NCBI RefSeq assembly: GCF_014284365.1
Contig: NZ_JACOGG010000002.1
Location: 248,001 to 312,000, forward strand
Source of the DNA: Cognatundibacterium rugosum
GTDB taxonomy: Bacteria; Pseudomonadota; Gammaproteobacteria; Burkholderiales; Burkholderiaceae_D
DNA: 64,000 nt
Direction of reading: 5' to 3'
Shown piece after piece: positions 17,448 to 26,764 of this stretch (position 1 is its first letter; every line of letters starts with the position of its first letter). The notes under the pieces are model-generated. The model ran no database searches and was not told where the DNA came from. It saw nothing but the letters and a program-made list of their open reading frames with translations. The position numbers and the translations under genes were made by a program.

Positions 17448-18881
17448 TTAGTTCGCCGACTGTAATTCTTTGGGTGGACGGAACACCACGATACCGTTCA
17501 CTGCATACAGATAACAGCTACGCTGGTAATAGCGTTCACATTCACCCAAGATACGCACATGCGGCTCGGGTGAGGATTCCGGGTTTTTGGGATTTGTCCC
17601 GTTTGACAAATACGATTTCCCATCTGCCGTGATTGCAAAGGCGCGTGGAAATGGCTTGTTCAGAAATACCTCGTAGCCCACCCTGACGCCGAATTTTTCG
17701 AGCTTACTGATATCGCTGATACTCGCAAAACCCGATGCAGGCGGTAAGGGTGTAGCGCCGGTGTAAGCTGCAATATCACGTGAGGGTTTGAACACTACCT
17801 GATCATCAATCGCGTATAAGTAACAAGGTTTTTGGTATCTCTCTTCGCAGTCCTTGACCACACGCTGCCGGGGATCGGGCGACGAAGCCGGATTTTTTGG
17901 CTTGCTGCCAAATGAAATCCACCAGCCCGTTCCACCTTCCACGATCGCAAAGGCACGTGGCATGTCCGCTTTGAGGAAATTCTCATACCCTTTTCTGACG
18001 CCGAATTGATCGAGCTTTGCAATATCATTGATGTCAGCAAAACCGGACTCAACAACCGGTGTCGGACGTTTGAGTATTTCATTCAATTCCGGTCCGGTAA
18101 CAACAGGCCTGGGGCCGGGACTGGGGCTGGAACCGGAGCCCACGGGTGGACTGACCACCGCTATGGTGGCAGCAGGCTTAGGTACAGTATTTTGTGCAGT
18201 GCTTTGCGCATTGTTACCCGTACGGTAGCGTTCAAGCGCCGCCTGACTGCGTACCGGCAATTCTTTAACCCAGTTAATCGGTATCGCAAAATTCAAGTTC
18301 TGCGCCGCATCGATACCGGCAGAAGTGATACCGACCAGATTGCCCTTCTCATCGAACAATCCACCGCCACTGGACCCATGTGAAATCGGTGCCGATATCT
18401 GGATCAGACTCAGCTGGTTTTCTTTATCGCGGCGTAAGGCTGAGACCAGACCATCACTCAAGGTCTGTTCCATATTGACCGGATTGCCTATGGTATAAAC
18501 TCTTTGTCCCACGACCAATTGACTCGCATCTCCCACCGGTACTGCCACAGCGGGCAGGTCTGCAGCGCGTAATTGGCACAAATCGCGCTCTATATCGATA
18601 TGTTCTAACTGCGCCGGGAAATTCTGATTTTGCTGGTTCAACACAATCTTGGCAGCCTTGCTGATCACATGGCAATTCGTCAGCAGTACCCCCTTACCAG
18701 TCACGACGGCACTACCCTGGCTCATGGCTTTACCCGCTTTGTCAAAACTAAACACCCGCCACACGCTGGGTGCCAGCCTTGCATACAATTTGTCCGGACT
18801 CTCCGCACTGGCCTGATTGCCGAATACCGCATGTGTACATAGCAAACTCAGGCAAACAGCACGGTGTACAGTGAATCTCAT
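17448..18881 (-). CDS. Secreted trypsin-like serine protease with duplicated C-terminal domain
   Basis: This 477-residue protein has a signal peptide (cleavage near ASA, about residue 26), then an S1C/DegP-like protease domain with His71 (TNCHVI), Asp100 (ERDLC) and Ser171 (GSSGGG), all present. A Pro/Ser linker (240-265) is followed by two copies of an approximately 87-residue domain (280-366 and 384-469). Each copy starts GFA-I-DI-KL--FGVR-GYE-FL, contains PRAFAI and P-NP-SSP, and has two cysteines ending in CYLYA. No PDZ domain is seen. The ATG follows AAAGGA. It starts 15 bases after the lipoprotein gene. The repeat domain was not recognised as a named family. Confidence 0.82.
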   Translation of the reverse strand: MRFTVHRAVCLSLLCTHAVFGNQASAESPDKLYARLAPSVWRVFSFDKAGKAMSQGSAVVTGKGVLLTNCHVISKAAKIVLNQQNQNFPAQLEHIDIERDLCQLRAADLPAVAVPVGDASQLVVGQRVYTIGNPVNMEQTLSDGLVSALRRDKENQLSLIQISAPISHGSSGGGLFDEKGNLVGITSAGIDAAQNLNFAIPINWVKELPVRSQAALERYRTGNNAQSTAQNTVPKPAATIAVVSPPVGSGSSPSPGPRPVVTGPELNEILKRPTPVVESGFADINDIAKLDQFGVRKGYENFLKADMPRAFAIVEGGTGWWISFGSKPKNPASSPDPRQRVVKDCEERYQKPCYLYAIDDQVVFKPSRDIAAYTGATPLPPASGFASISDISKLEKFGVRVGYEVFLNKPFPRAFAITADGKSYLSNGTNPKNPESSPEPHVRILGECERYYQRSCYLYAVNGIVVFRPPKELQSAN

Positions 18882-18896
18882 CGTGTCATCCTTTGC

Positions 18897-19451
18897 TTAT
18901 CTGGCCGGTAGCAAATCTTTAAAGTCGTCCAAACTACTTTTCGGGCTATTTGCTTTCGCGGGTGGTAGCCGCAAGGATTCGCTTAAAGGCACGCATTGCC
19001 GACCGTTGACATTACGACGTAACCAACTTTCTTCAAATCTGGGTTTACCCGCTTCGGTCACGTCATAAATGACCGCCATACAGCCACTCTCATCCAGACT
19101 GGCATCCAATAAATAATTACGTCCGGCTTTAGGCACAAAAGAAAAATTCACATTACATGTTGATCCGGATCGAAAACCTTCAAGACTCAAGGTATTGAGC
19201 ACGTTAGCCTGTAAGCGGGTCGTATGTGTACTAGTCGGACCATCGCCATGCATCACTGTCATAGGACCAGCGCAGGACAGCGGACTCTGAAACAGACTCA
19301 GCCGGAAGCTACGTCCAGTCAACACAGTGGGCTGTACTGTAAGTTGCACCGTATTCCCCCCCACTGGTGGCACATACGTCGTGACGCAGGCGGCTAATGC
19401 AGATAACAATACCGCACCTGCCAATAACTGACTTAAATTTTTCTTTTTCAT
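18897..19451 (-). CDS. Putative lipoprotein of unknown function
   Basis: This 184-residue protein has a type II signal peptide with lipobox LAAC, then a mature part starting CVTTYVPPVGGNTVQ. It is rich in beta-prone stretches and contains several cysteines. The C-terminus is Pro/Ser/Lys-rich. No known domain was recognised. It lies between an unknown exported protein and the trypsin-like protease on the same strand with short gaps, so the three probably form a unit and may act together at the envelope. Confidence 0.7.
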   Translation of the reverse strand: MKKKNLSQLLAGAVLLSALAACVTTYVPPVGGNTVQLTVQPTVLTGRSFRLSLFQSPLSCAGPMTVMHGDGPTSTHTTRLQANVLNTLSLEGFRSGSTCNVNFSFVPKAGRNYLLDASLDESGCMAVIYDVTEAGKPRFEESWLRRNVNGRQCVPLSESLRLPPAKANSPKSSLDDFKDLLPAR

Positions 19452-19630
19452 ACTCAGTTTCCGTCAACAAAAATATAGCTGAACCGTATGGAAAAGCAGG
19501 CGCTACATTTCCAGATTTCAGTTATTCTGAACTACCCTTTACCACTTATCTTGTGACAAGCAAGCCGAAATTTTCTATATTGCGATGGCTCACTTTTTTT
19601 TACGTAACTGCTTCGCCATTCAATGACTGG

Positions 19631-20425
19631 TCATCTTTCGGTTTTTGCTAAGGGAAAGTCAGGCAAAGCGATCATAGGCTTCTTGTTCAGACTGGCGCGG
19701 TAAGAATCGGACATTAACTGCGACCATGCAACGAACTGCTGCATATACGCAGAACGGGCCGGATCGCTTTCCACCCTGTCTTTGTTCCAGTCATTTTTCG
19801 ACCACTGTGTCACATTTTTTGACGGCGGCAAGCCAGCAAATTCAGGATTCCACCAAACCTTTACCAGCAAACAATCCCCAAACTGATATTTGTCATACAT
19901 GGCTGCCAGCGTCGTTGTAGGCAATTTGATCCCCTGCTCAGCAAACCATAGCGAAGTCGGCTGCCACCAAGGCTGTGCACTGCGTTCAAACATTTTTATG
20001 CTATGCGTGATCAACAAACATTCGGGAAAATCGATGTGGCTATTGAAGCTGTCTTTAAAATATACATCGTCGCGCTTGCACGGCTCAGGCAACCAACGCC
20101 TGGTTGAGGTCGACGACACTGATGCGCCCAGCTCGATTGCAGCGCGAAACTGCTTGTCTTTCAGATTCACGAAATACCCAGTCCACACATCTGCACCTTC
20201 ATCAATTGTGCTCCTGAAGGAGACTCTGCGCTTATGTTTGGCTGTCAATATCCAAACACCTGGCGGGAGTGCGAACTCACGTGCACCTATTTGCACAATA
20301 CCATCTTCGACGCGATCACCTTGATTTGCGAGCGCCAGATCAAATGCATAGACGCGGGTAACGCTGAGCAGTGCAATCAGCAGCAGCAAGCTTTGACGGA
20401 GAATATAATTTCTAAAACTATGCAT
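19631..20425 (-). CDS. Exported protein of unknown function
   Basis: This 264-residue protein starts with a clear signal peptide (LLLLIALLSVTRVYA) and continues as a mature protein with many Trp and paired Cys residues (LPEPCKRDDVY, FPECLLITHS, FGDCLLVKVWW). AGGTG precedes the ATG. No family was recognised. The region around it is richer in A and T than the flanking liu and bio genes, which suggests a different origin. It may be co-expressed with the lipoprotein and protease genes that follow after a 179-base gap. Confidence 0.65.
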   Translation of the reverse strand: MHSFRNYILRQSLLLLIALLSVTRVYAFDLALANQGDRVEDGIVQIGAREFALPPGVWILTAKHKRRVSFRSTIDEGADVWTGYFVNLKDKQFRAAIELGASVSSTSTRRWLPEPCKRDDVYFKDSFNSHIDFPECLLITHSIKMFERSAQPWWQPTSLWFAEQGIKLPTTTLAAMYDKYQFGDCLLVKVWWNPEFAGLPPSKNVTQWSKNDWNKDRVESDPARSAYMQQFVAWSQLMSDSYRASLNKKPMIALPDFPLAKTER

Positions 20426-20478
20426 AAGGCACCTAGTAAGAGGTTTTCAATTTTTTCGTGAACATCACTTTTGTTACC

Positions 20479-21387
20479 TTACTTCTTCTGCGCAGGAAAA
20501 CCATGCTCATCCAGGAAATGACTGACCAGCGGTTGCCAGATGTCTAAACCGGCGCTGAACAAACGATGTCCGTCGCGACCAAACGGGGGCAGCACTTTCA
20601 GCTCTGCCTGGCCACCCGCATTAATAAACGCGGCATGCCACGCTCTGCCGTGTTGCGCTGAGAAATGCTGATCATTTTCTGTGTACAGCCACAGCATAGG
20701 GACTTTACTGGTAAGACCGAAATTCGCAAACATCTGGTCCAGCTTATCGGCTTCACAAGGTTCACCCGGCCGTGTCTTGGGGTCACCTCCGGAGCCACCT
20801 GCAAAATTGATTGCAGCGATCAGTCCGGCAGGATTTCTGGCGACCGTTGCGACCGTGCTGTAGCCGCCTACCGATTGCCCGACCAGCAGCAAACGCTGCG
20901 CATCCACGTAGGGCAGACGCGCTGCATAGGCAATCACAGCCAAAATTTCATCGCTGGCAGCCTGTGCGATTGACGCATAATTTTTAGCTTTACAGGGCCC
21001 GGCGTTTTCCGGGTCTGGTTCTGTACCCAAGGCACCGTAACCGATGCGGGTAGGGACGAATACGGCAAAGCCTCGCTGCACAAAATATCTGGCTTGCTGC
21101 GTCAGTTGGAAACGCGGCGGCTGCGCGCGGTTGGGCGCACGCCCATGGTTCAGCAACACAAATGGAAACGGCCCGTCACCATCCGGCTTAAATTGCGTGA
21201 TGACGACCTTGGCGGTGACTGCCCGGCCCGAACGTTCATTCACGCTCACGGCTATATCAGTCACCGATTCGTGGATGTCTGCGGCAAAGGACGAGGCTGC
21301 AGCGGACGATGGCCTGACTGCATACGAAGATGGAATCCATGCTGCTGTCATCAGCAACATGGCCAGCCTGAGCACAGAGCGCCGCAT
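20479..21387 (-). CDS. Exported alpha/beta hydrolase, dienelactone-hydrolase-like
   Basis: This 302-residue hydrolase has a signal peptide (about 1-23) and a lipase/DLH-like fold with VLLNHGRAPN at the oxyanion strand, nucleophile elbow GQSVGGYS, acid region LYTENDQHFS and His in GRDGHRLFS. The ATG at 21387 has AAGG five bases ahead and lies 4 bases after the liuB stop, so it is coupled to liuB. It probably acts on esters or peptides in the periplasm. It is not an obvious leucine pathway enzyme. Confidence 0.78.
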   Translation of the reverse strand: MRRSVLRLAMLLMTAAWIPSSYAVRPSSAAASSFAADIHESVTDIAVSVNERSGRAVTAKVVITQFKPDGDGPFPFVLLNHGRAPNRAQPPRFQLTQQARYFVQRGFAVFVPTRIGYGALGTEPDPENAGPCKAKNYASIAQAASDEILAVIAYAARLPYVDAQRLLLVGQSVGGYSTVATVARNPAGLIAAINFAGGSGGDPKTRPGEPCEADKLDQMFANFGLTSKVPMLWLYTENDQHFSAQHGRAWHAAFINAGGQAELKVLPPFGRDGHRLFSAGLDIWQPLVSHFLDEHGFPAQKK

Positions 21388-21391
21388 CGCC

Positions 21392-23014
21392 TTACATCCT
21401 GAACACACCAAACTTCACATCCGGTATCGGCGCATTCAGCGCGGCACTCAGGCCCAGACCCAGTACCATACGGGTATCGGCCGGATCGATCACGCCATCG
21501 TCCCACAAGCGGGCAGAGGCATAGTACGGATGGCCCTGATGCTCATATTGTTCTTTGATCGGTTGTTTGAACGCGGCTTCTTCTTCGGCGCTCCAGCTGC
21601 CGCCTTTGGCTTCTATGCCATCGCGTCTGACCGTTGCCAGCACACTGGCCGCCTGCTCACCACCCATCACCGAAATACGTGCATTCGGCCACATCCACAT
21701 AAAGCGTGGCGAATAAGCACGACCACACATGCCATAGTTACCGGCACCAAAACTGCCACCGATAATCACGGTAAATTTAGGTACATTGGCAGTCGCCACA
21801 GCGGTCACCATCTTGGCGCCATTCCTGGCGATACCTTCGTTTTCATATTTACGACCCACCATGAAGCCGGTGATATTTTGCAGGAAGACCAGCGGAATCT
21901 TACGCTGGCAGCACAACTCGATAAAGTGGCTACCTTTGAGTGCAGATTCAGAAAATAAAATACCATTGTTGGCGATAATCCCGACAGGCATGCCATGAAT
22001 ATGCGCGAAGCCACACACCAGCGTGGTGCCGTAACGCGCTTTGAATTCATCAAATGTACTGCCATCGACGATACGCGCGATCACTTCCCGGACATCGAAA
22101 GGCTTGCGTGTATCGACCGGGATCACGCCATACAATTCGCTGGCCGGATACTTCGGTTCCTGCGGCGTTTTCAGCACGACTTCAGCAGGTTTCTGGCGAT
22201 TCAGATGGGAGACGATCGTGCGTGCCATCGATAAGGCATGGGTGTCGTTCTGTGCCAGATGATCGACCACACCCGACAAGCGGGTATGCACATCGCCGCC
22301 GCCGAGGTCTTCAGCACTGACCACCTCACCGGTAGCTGCTTTGACCAGTGGCGGGCCGCCGAGGAAAATCGTGCCCTGATTTTTGACGATGATGGATTCA
22401 TCGCTCATCGCCGGCACATAGGCACCACCTGCGGTACACGAACCCATGACCACTGCGATTTGCGGTATGCCTTTGGCCGACATATTGGCCTGGTTGTAGA
22501 AGATACGTCCGAAATGATCGCGGTCCGGGAATACATCGTCCTGATTCGGCAGATTAGCACCGCCGCTGTCGACCAGATAAATGCAGGGCAGGTTGTTTTG
22601 CTCGGCGATTTCCTGTGCGCGTAAATGCTTTTTGACCGTCATCGGATAATAAGTACCGCCCTTGACGGTCGCGTCATTACACACGATCACACATTCCTGA
22701 CCCGCGACCCGGCCTATACCGGTGATCACACCCGCAGAAGGCGCCGCGTCATTGCCGTTTTTTTCCTTGTACATGTCATACGCAGCCAGCTGCGAAAACT
22801 CCATGAACGGGGTACCCGGATCAAGCAGCATCTGTACCCGGTCACGCGGCAATAATTTGCCACGGGCCAGATGTTTGGCACGCGCTTCGTCTCCGCCACC
22901 CAGCGCAATACGCGCTATCTTTTGTTTCAGGTCGTCCACCACCAGTTGCATCGCAGCGGCATTGGCTTTGAATTCTTCAGAACGTGGATTCAGTTTGGAC
23001 TCTAATGTCGTCAT
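21392..23014 (-). CDS. liuB: Methylcrotonyl-CoA carboxylase, carboxyltransferase beta subunit
   Basis: This 540-residue carboxyltransferase pairs with LiuD to carboxylate 3-methylcrotonyl-CoA. It shows the two crotonase-like halves of acyl-CoA carboxylase beta subunits, with [59 protein letters not shown] and [15 protein letters not shown]. The glycine-rich segments and the [12 protein letters not shown] stretch are typical of MCC beta and not propionyl-CoA carboxylase. The ATG at 23014 is preferred. The alpha subunit gene is over 9 kb downstream, an unusual separation. Confidence 0.95.
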   Translation of the reverse strand: MTTLESKLNPRSEEFKANAAAMQLVVDDLKQKIARIALGGGDEARAKHLARGKLLPRDRVQMLLDPGTPFMEFSQLAAYDMYKEKNGNDAAPSAGVITGIGRVAGQECVIVCNDATVKGGTYYPMTVKKHLRAQEIAEQNNLPCIYLVDSGGANLPNQDDVFPDRDHFGRIFYNQANMSAKGIPQIAVVMGSCTAGGAYVPAMSDESIIVKNQGTIFLGGPPLVKAATGEVVSAEDLGGGDVHTRLSGVVDHLAQNDTHALSMARTIVSHLNRQKPAEVVLKTPQEPKYPASELYGVIPVDTRKPFDVREVIARIVDGSTFDEFKARYGTTLVCGFAHIHGMPVGIIANNGILFSESALKGSHFIELCCQRKIPLVFLQNITGFMVGRKYENEGIARNGAKMVTAVATANVPKFTVIIGGSFGAGNYGMCGRAYSPRFMWMWPNARISVMGGEQAASVLATVRRDGIEAKGGSWSAEEEAAFKQPIKEQYEHQGHPYYASARLWDDGVIDPADTRMVLGLGLSAALNAPIPDVKFGVFRM

Positions 23015-23093
23015 AATTTCTTTCCGATTTTTATCATTTTTTTTGTAGAACGCAGCGCTGCCTGTCTCTTCCGGCAACCGTCACGCTGCCTGC

Positions 23094-23486
23094 TTAATCT
23101 ACGATGCCATCCACATACAACCATTTGCCGTCATATTTCACAAAACGGCTGATTTCATGCAGGCGATGGGCTTTGCCGCCTATCTTATAGCGCGCTACAA
23201 ATTCCACGGTCGCCTGATCACCATCGGTTTGATGGCGCTTCACTTCCAGTCCCAGCCATTGAGTAGGATCATCATGCGTGATGCGTTCCGCAGGACAGGT
23301 ACGCTCATCCCAGGTAGCACGCAGATAAGCCTCATCATTGCGGGTGTAAGCACTGTAACGCGAACGCATCAGCGCTTCGGCAGTCGGCGCAGGCTGCCCC
23401 TGATGATACACAGCACAACATTGTTCATACGCTGCAGCCTGGCCGCAAGGACAGCCCGCCACGGTTTTCTTGCTATTACGACTCAT
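23094..23486 (-). CDS. YchJ family protein with SEC-C motif
   Basis: This 130-residue protein belongs to the YchJ/UPF0225 family. It has the N-terminal zinc-binding SEC-C-like motif CPCGQAAAYEQCC and the conserved ALMRSRYSAYT stretch, then an NTF2-like domain. Function in the family is not established. Its ATG overlaps the rhodanese stop as ATGA, so it is coupled to that gene. Confidence 0.88.
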   Translation of the reverse strand: MSRNSKKTVAGCPCGQAAAYEQCCAVYHQGQPAPTAEALMRSRYSAYTRNDEAYLRATWDERTCPAERITHDDPTQWLGLEVKRHQTDGDQATVEFVARYKIGGKAHRLHEISRFVKYDGKWLYVDGIVD

Positions 23487-23887
23487 ACGATTTTTTTCAC
23501 TTCCTTTTCCTGTACCGGTGCGCCTGCGGCTTTCCAGGCACCAAAACCACCTTCAATATGGGCCACGCGTTCCAAGCCCATATCCTGCAAGGTTTTGGTG
23601 GTCAGTGCGCTGCGCCAGCCGGCTGCACAGAACAGGATAAATTCTTTGTTATCTTCAAATACCGGACGAAAGTAAGGAGAGTCCGGATCCACCCAGAATT
23701 CAATCATGCCACGCGGTGCATGAAAGGCACCCGGTATCACACCTTCACGTTCCAGCTCGCGCACATCGCGCACATCGATGAATTGCACACCAGCCTGATC
23801 CAGCTTGGTCAGGGCCTCTGCCACGCTATAGGTTTTAATCTGCGCAAATGCCTCATCGACCAGTTGCTTATATCCTTTTTTTAACAC
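23483..23887 (-). CDS. Rhodanese-like domain protein
   Basis: This 134-residue single-domain rhodanese has the active-site loop CAAGWRS (Cys87) and the FIDVRDVRELEREGVIPGAFH signature. It would transfer sulfane sulfur or act in sulfide handling. The start is a GTG (encoding MLKKGYK) with AAGGAG six bases upstream; no ATG fits. It is coupled to the ychJ-like gene. Confidence 0.88.
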   Translation of the reverse strand: MLKKGYKQLVDEAFAQIKTYSVAEALTKLDQAGVQFIDVRDVRELEREGVIPGAFHAPRGMIEFWVDPDSPYFRPVFEDNKEFILFCAAGWRSALTTKTLQDMGLERVAHIEGGFGAWKAAGAPVQEKEVKKIV

Positions 23888-23936
23888 GGCTATCTCCTTG
23901 ATTCACAAGTCCACCACTATCTGCCTAAGGCCAAGC

Positions 23937-24542
23937 TTAAAAACCACCTTCGGCCAGCCATTTTTCCACTTGCGGCAAGCGGTCATTACCCCAGAAGGAT
24001 TCGCCATCGACCCGGATCCAGGGTGCACCGAATATGCCCTGCGCCACCGCTTGCTCGCATTGCTGCTTGAGCGCGTCTTTCCATTCATCCGCTGCACATA
24101 CAGCTGCTACCGCGCTGCCATCCAGCCCCAGCTGATCGACAAAGGCGCTGAGCCAGGCGATGTCATTGATGGCTGCCGGTCCGGTGAAGTAAGCGCGGCT
24201 GACACCACGCACAAAATCACCGCAACGCTGCGGCGCGGTTTGTCGTAACCACAGGCAAACGCGGGCCGTGTTCTGGGTATTGATCGGGAAAGGTTCAGGC
24301 AATACAAACGGTACTCCGGCAAAGCGTGCAGAGCGCACAAAATCATGCCGGAAATAATCCGACATCACCGGTGGGCGCATGGTCAGCGGACTGGAACCCG
24401 TGACCTTGAATACCGCGCCCAGCAAGACTGGCTGCCAGATTACCTCACGTTCATAGCGTGCTGCCAAAGCCTCTATAGACTGACTTGCGATATAGGCATA
24501 GGGAGATACAAAATCAAACCAGTATTCAACAGGTGCTTTCAT
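23937..24542 (-). CDS. 2-hydroxychromene-2-carboxylate isomerase-like protein, DsbA/GST-kappa family
   Basis: This 201-residue thioredoxin-fold protein starts VEYWFDFVSPYAYIASQ, with the catalytic Ser of the HCCA isomerase family at residue 13, and contains the cis-Pro region GAPWIRVDGESFWGNDRL. In the family it acts with glutathione on aromatic ring-cleavage products or related substrates. A GAGGAA site precedes the ATG. It lies between the acyl-CoA dehydrogenase and rhodanese genes; its role in the cluster is unclear. Confidence 0.85.
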   Translation of the reverse strand: MKAPVEYWFDFVSPYAYIASQSIEALAARYEREVIWQPVLLGAVFKVTGSSPLTMRPPVMSDYFRHDFVRSARFAGVPFVLPEPFPINTQNTARVCLWLRQTAPQRCGDFVRGVSRAYFTGPAAINDIAWLSAFVDQLGLDGSAVAAVCAADEWKDALKQQCEQAVAQGIFGAPWIRVDGESFWGNDRLPQVEKWLAEGGF

Positions 24543-24627
24543 GATGTTTCCTCATCCGTCAATTAGTGCGCTACAGTGACATTTCATGCTGCAATCAGGA
24601 GCCTGACCTGGCTCTTCAAAACTCCGC

Positions 24628-25770
24628 TCAGGCCAGCGCGCGGCTGATCAGAATTTTCTGGATTTCTGAGGTGCCTTCGTAAATCTGACATACGCGCACA
24701 TCACGGTAAATCCGCTCTACCGGAAAGTCACTCACATAGCCGTAACCTCCATGTATCTGTATCGCATCCGAACAGACTTTTTCTGCCATTTCCGACGCAA
24801 ATAACTTGGCCATGGCCGCTTCTTTCAGACAAGGCTTGCCTGCATCTTTCATGCTGGCGGCATGCCAGATCAGTTGTCGCGCCGCTTCGATCTGCGTCGC
24901 CATCTCAGCCAGTTTAAACTGGACGGCCTGATGTTCGTATATCGATTTACCAAAGCTGCTGCGGTCTTTGGCATAGGCCAGTGCAGCTTCAAATGCGGCA
25001 CGCGCCATACCGACCGATTGCGAGGCGATACCGATACGTCCACCTTCCAGCCCGGACAAGGCGATCTTATAGCCCATGCCCTCTTCGCCGATCAGATTCG
25101 CAGCCGGAATGCGGCAATTGTCGAACATGATTTGTGCGGTATCGGAAGAGTGTTGTCCCATCTTGTGTTCCAGCCCTGCCACGATGTAACCAGGGGTAGC
25201 GGTCGGAACCCAGAATGCGCTGATGCCTTTTTTACCGGCAGCTTTATCCGTAACGGCCATCACGATGGCCACGTCCGCATGTTTGCCGCTGGTGATGAAT
25301 TGTTTGACGCCATTGAGTACATACACATCGCCGTCAGCACTGCTTTCGCGTCTCGCGGTGGTACGCAAATCCGATGCATCGCTACCGGCATGCGGTTCGG
25401 TCAGACAAAATGCACCTAACATGTCGCCGCGTGCCAGCGGCACCAGCCATTGCTGCTTTTGCGCTTCATTCGCATACATCATGGCGATACTGCAGACCGG
25501 GCAGTTATTCACTGAAACCACGGTCGAGGTACCACCATCACCGGCAGCGATTTCTTCCAGCACCAGCGCCAGCGACAGGTAATCCATACCGGCACCGCCG
25601 AACTCTTCCGGTACTGCAACGCCATACGCACCCATTTGTGCCAGCTCCTTCAGTTCTTCTGCCGGAAAATGCTGCTCTTTATCCCAACGCGCTGCGTTTG
25701 GCACTAAACGTTCCTGGGCAAAGCTGCGAATCGCGTCGCGTATCATTTCGTGTTCTGGTGTCAGTAACAT
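24628..25770 (-). CDS. Acyl-CoA dehydrogenase, short/medium-chain type
   Basis: This 380-residue FAD enzyme oxidises a short acyl-CoA. It has FCLTEPHAGSDASDL, GVKQFITSG, the KDRSSFGKSIYEHQAVQFKLAEMA segment and catalytic Glu365 in YEGTSEIQKILISRAL. The Glu position is that of butyryl- and medium-chain enzymes, unlike LiuA. The ATG at 25770 gives normal length. Together with thiolase and SDR it may serve isobutyryl-CoA, 2-methylbutyryl-CoA or butyryl-CoA oxidation. Confidence 0.92.
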   Translation of the reverse strand: MLLTPEHEMIRDAIRSFAQERLVPNAARWDKEQHFPAEELKELAQMGAYGVAVPEEFGGAGMDYLSLALVLEEIAAGDGGTSTVVSVNNCPVCSIAMMYANEAQKQQWLVPLARGDMLGAFCLTEPHAGSDASDLRTTARRESSADGDVYVLNGVKQFITSGKHADVAIVMAVTDKAAGKKGISAFWVPTATPGYIVAGLEHKMGQHSSDTAQIMFDNCRIPAANLIGEEGMGYKIALSGLEGGRIGIASQSVGMARAAFEAALAYAKDRSSFGKSIYEHQAVQFKLAEMATQIEAARQLIWHAASMKDAGKPCLKEAAMAKLFASEMAEKVCSDAIQIHGGYGYVSDFPVERIYRDVRVCQIYEGTSEIQKILISRALA

Positions 25771-25816
25771 GTGAGTCTCTCTTCTATTTCTCGTTATTAG
25801 TTGGGCGCTGACCAGG

Positions 25817-26488
25817 TTACCAGGGCAGACTGGCACCATCTTCCGCATTAAAAAATCCGCCATGGTGTTCCGCTTGCAAACCTTCCAGCAGACTGCGTAT
25901 GCGTTGTGCGCTGTCGCTGGTGTCCAGATCAGCGCCTGCACCACCCATATCGGTTTTCACCCAACCCGGATGCAATGCGACGCAAATTGCTTTGCCGGTA
26001 TGGAGCGATACATCTTTCAATACTGAATTCAAAGCGGCTTTGCTGGCACGATATAACCAACCCTGTGAAGCTGAACGGCTCGCGATAGAACCCATGTGTG
26101 AGGAAATCACCGCCAGCTTGCCATGTGCATTTTCCACCAGTGGCAAAACCATAGGCAAAATGCGCATCGCAGCTAATACATTGGTGTGCATCACTTCATC
26201 AAACTGGTTCTGTAAAGGCGCATTCAAGGCACTGGTACGCGGGCCATAAACCCCGGCATTCAAAATCGCGACGTCGATTTTTTCGTCATCCAGCCGCCAG
26301 CCCAGACCGGCACAATCATTGAGCTTATTCACATCGAGCGGCAAGGCTTCGCAGCCAGCATCCTGCAGTTGCGCCAGTTGTTCAGGCTGACGTGCAGTCG
26401 CGATCACGCGCCATCCAGCCGCCTTGTATTGCAAGGCCAATTCGTGACCGATACCACGCGAAGCGCCAATGATTAATGCGACAGGCAT
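25817..26488 (-). CDS. Short-chain dehydrogenase/reductase
   Basis: This 223-residue SDR has the NAD(P) site GASRGIG (8-14), NAG at about 77-79, Ser130 and Tyr146-x-x-x-Lys150 (YRASK). It would oxidise or reduce a hydroxyl/keto group; the substrate is not evident. AAGGAAG precedes the ATG. It lies between the acyl-CoA dehydrogenase and thiolase genes, which is compatible with a hydroxyacyl step, but many such SDRs have other roles. Confidence 0.88.
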   Translation of the reverse strand: MPVALIIGASRGIGHELALQYKAAGWRVIATARQPEQLAQLQDAGCEALPLDVNKLNDCAGLGWRLDDEKIDVAILNAGVYGPRTSALNAPLQNQFDEVMHTNVLAAMRILPMVLPLVENAHGKLAVISSHMGSIASRSASQGWLYRASKAALNSVLKDVSLHTGKAICVALHPGWVKTDMGGAGADLDTSDSAQRIRSLLEGLQAEHHGGFFNAEDGASLPW

Positions 26489-26645
26489 ATTGCTTCCTTT
26501 AGTTCAAACGATGCGCACCGCGCACCTTGGTTTTTACGCTTTTTATACTTCTTGCAGTGTCTTTCACGACATGATGGAATCAAGTTTCTTTAGTGCGCGA
26601 CTTCATTCAATTTCCAAGGGATCAAATGAATTTTTACAACGCTTG

Positions 26646-26764
26646 TTAAGCTGGCATAAGCGTAGCGAGCGGCACAATATTGAGTTAAGAAGCGCAGTCG
26701 TACTGAAGTACGACGAGCATCGCAGGCTCAAGAGTGTGCCGCGCAGTAGCTTAGGGCAGCTTAA
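26646..26764. repeat. 119-bp imperfect palindrome overlapping the thiolase stop codon
   Basis: The arms begin TTAAGCTG...CATAAGC...GCGGCACAATATTGAG on the left and end CTCAAGAGTGTGCCGC...GCTTAGGGCAGCTTAA on the right; the centre is GTCGTAC-TGAA-GTACGAC. Roughly two thirds of the positions pair across about 57 bases per arm. There is no U-run. It could be a degenerate small mobile palindrome or a large 3' stem-loop of the thiolase transcript. Confidence 0.6.
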
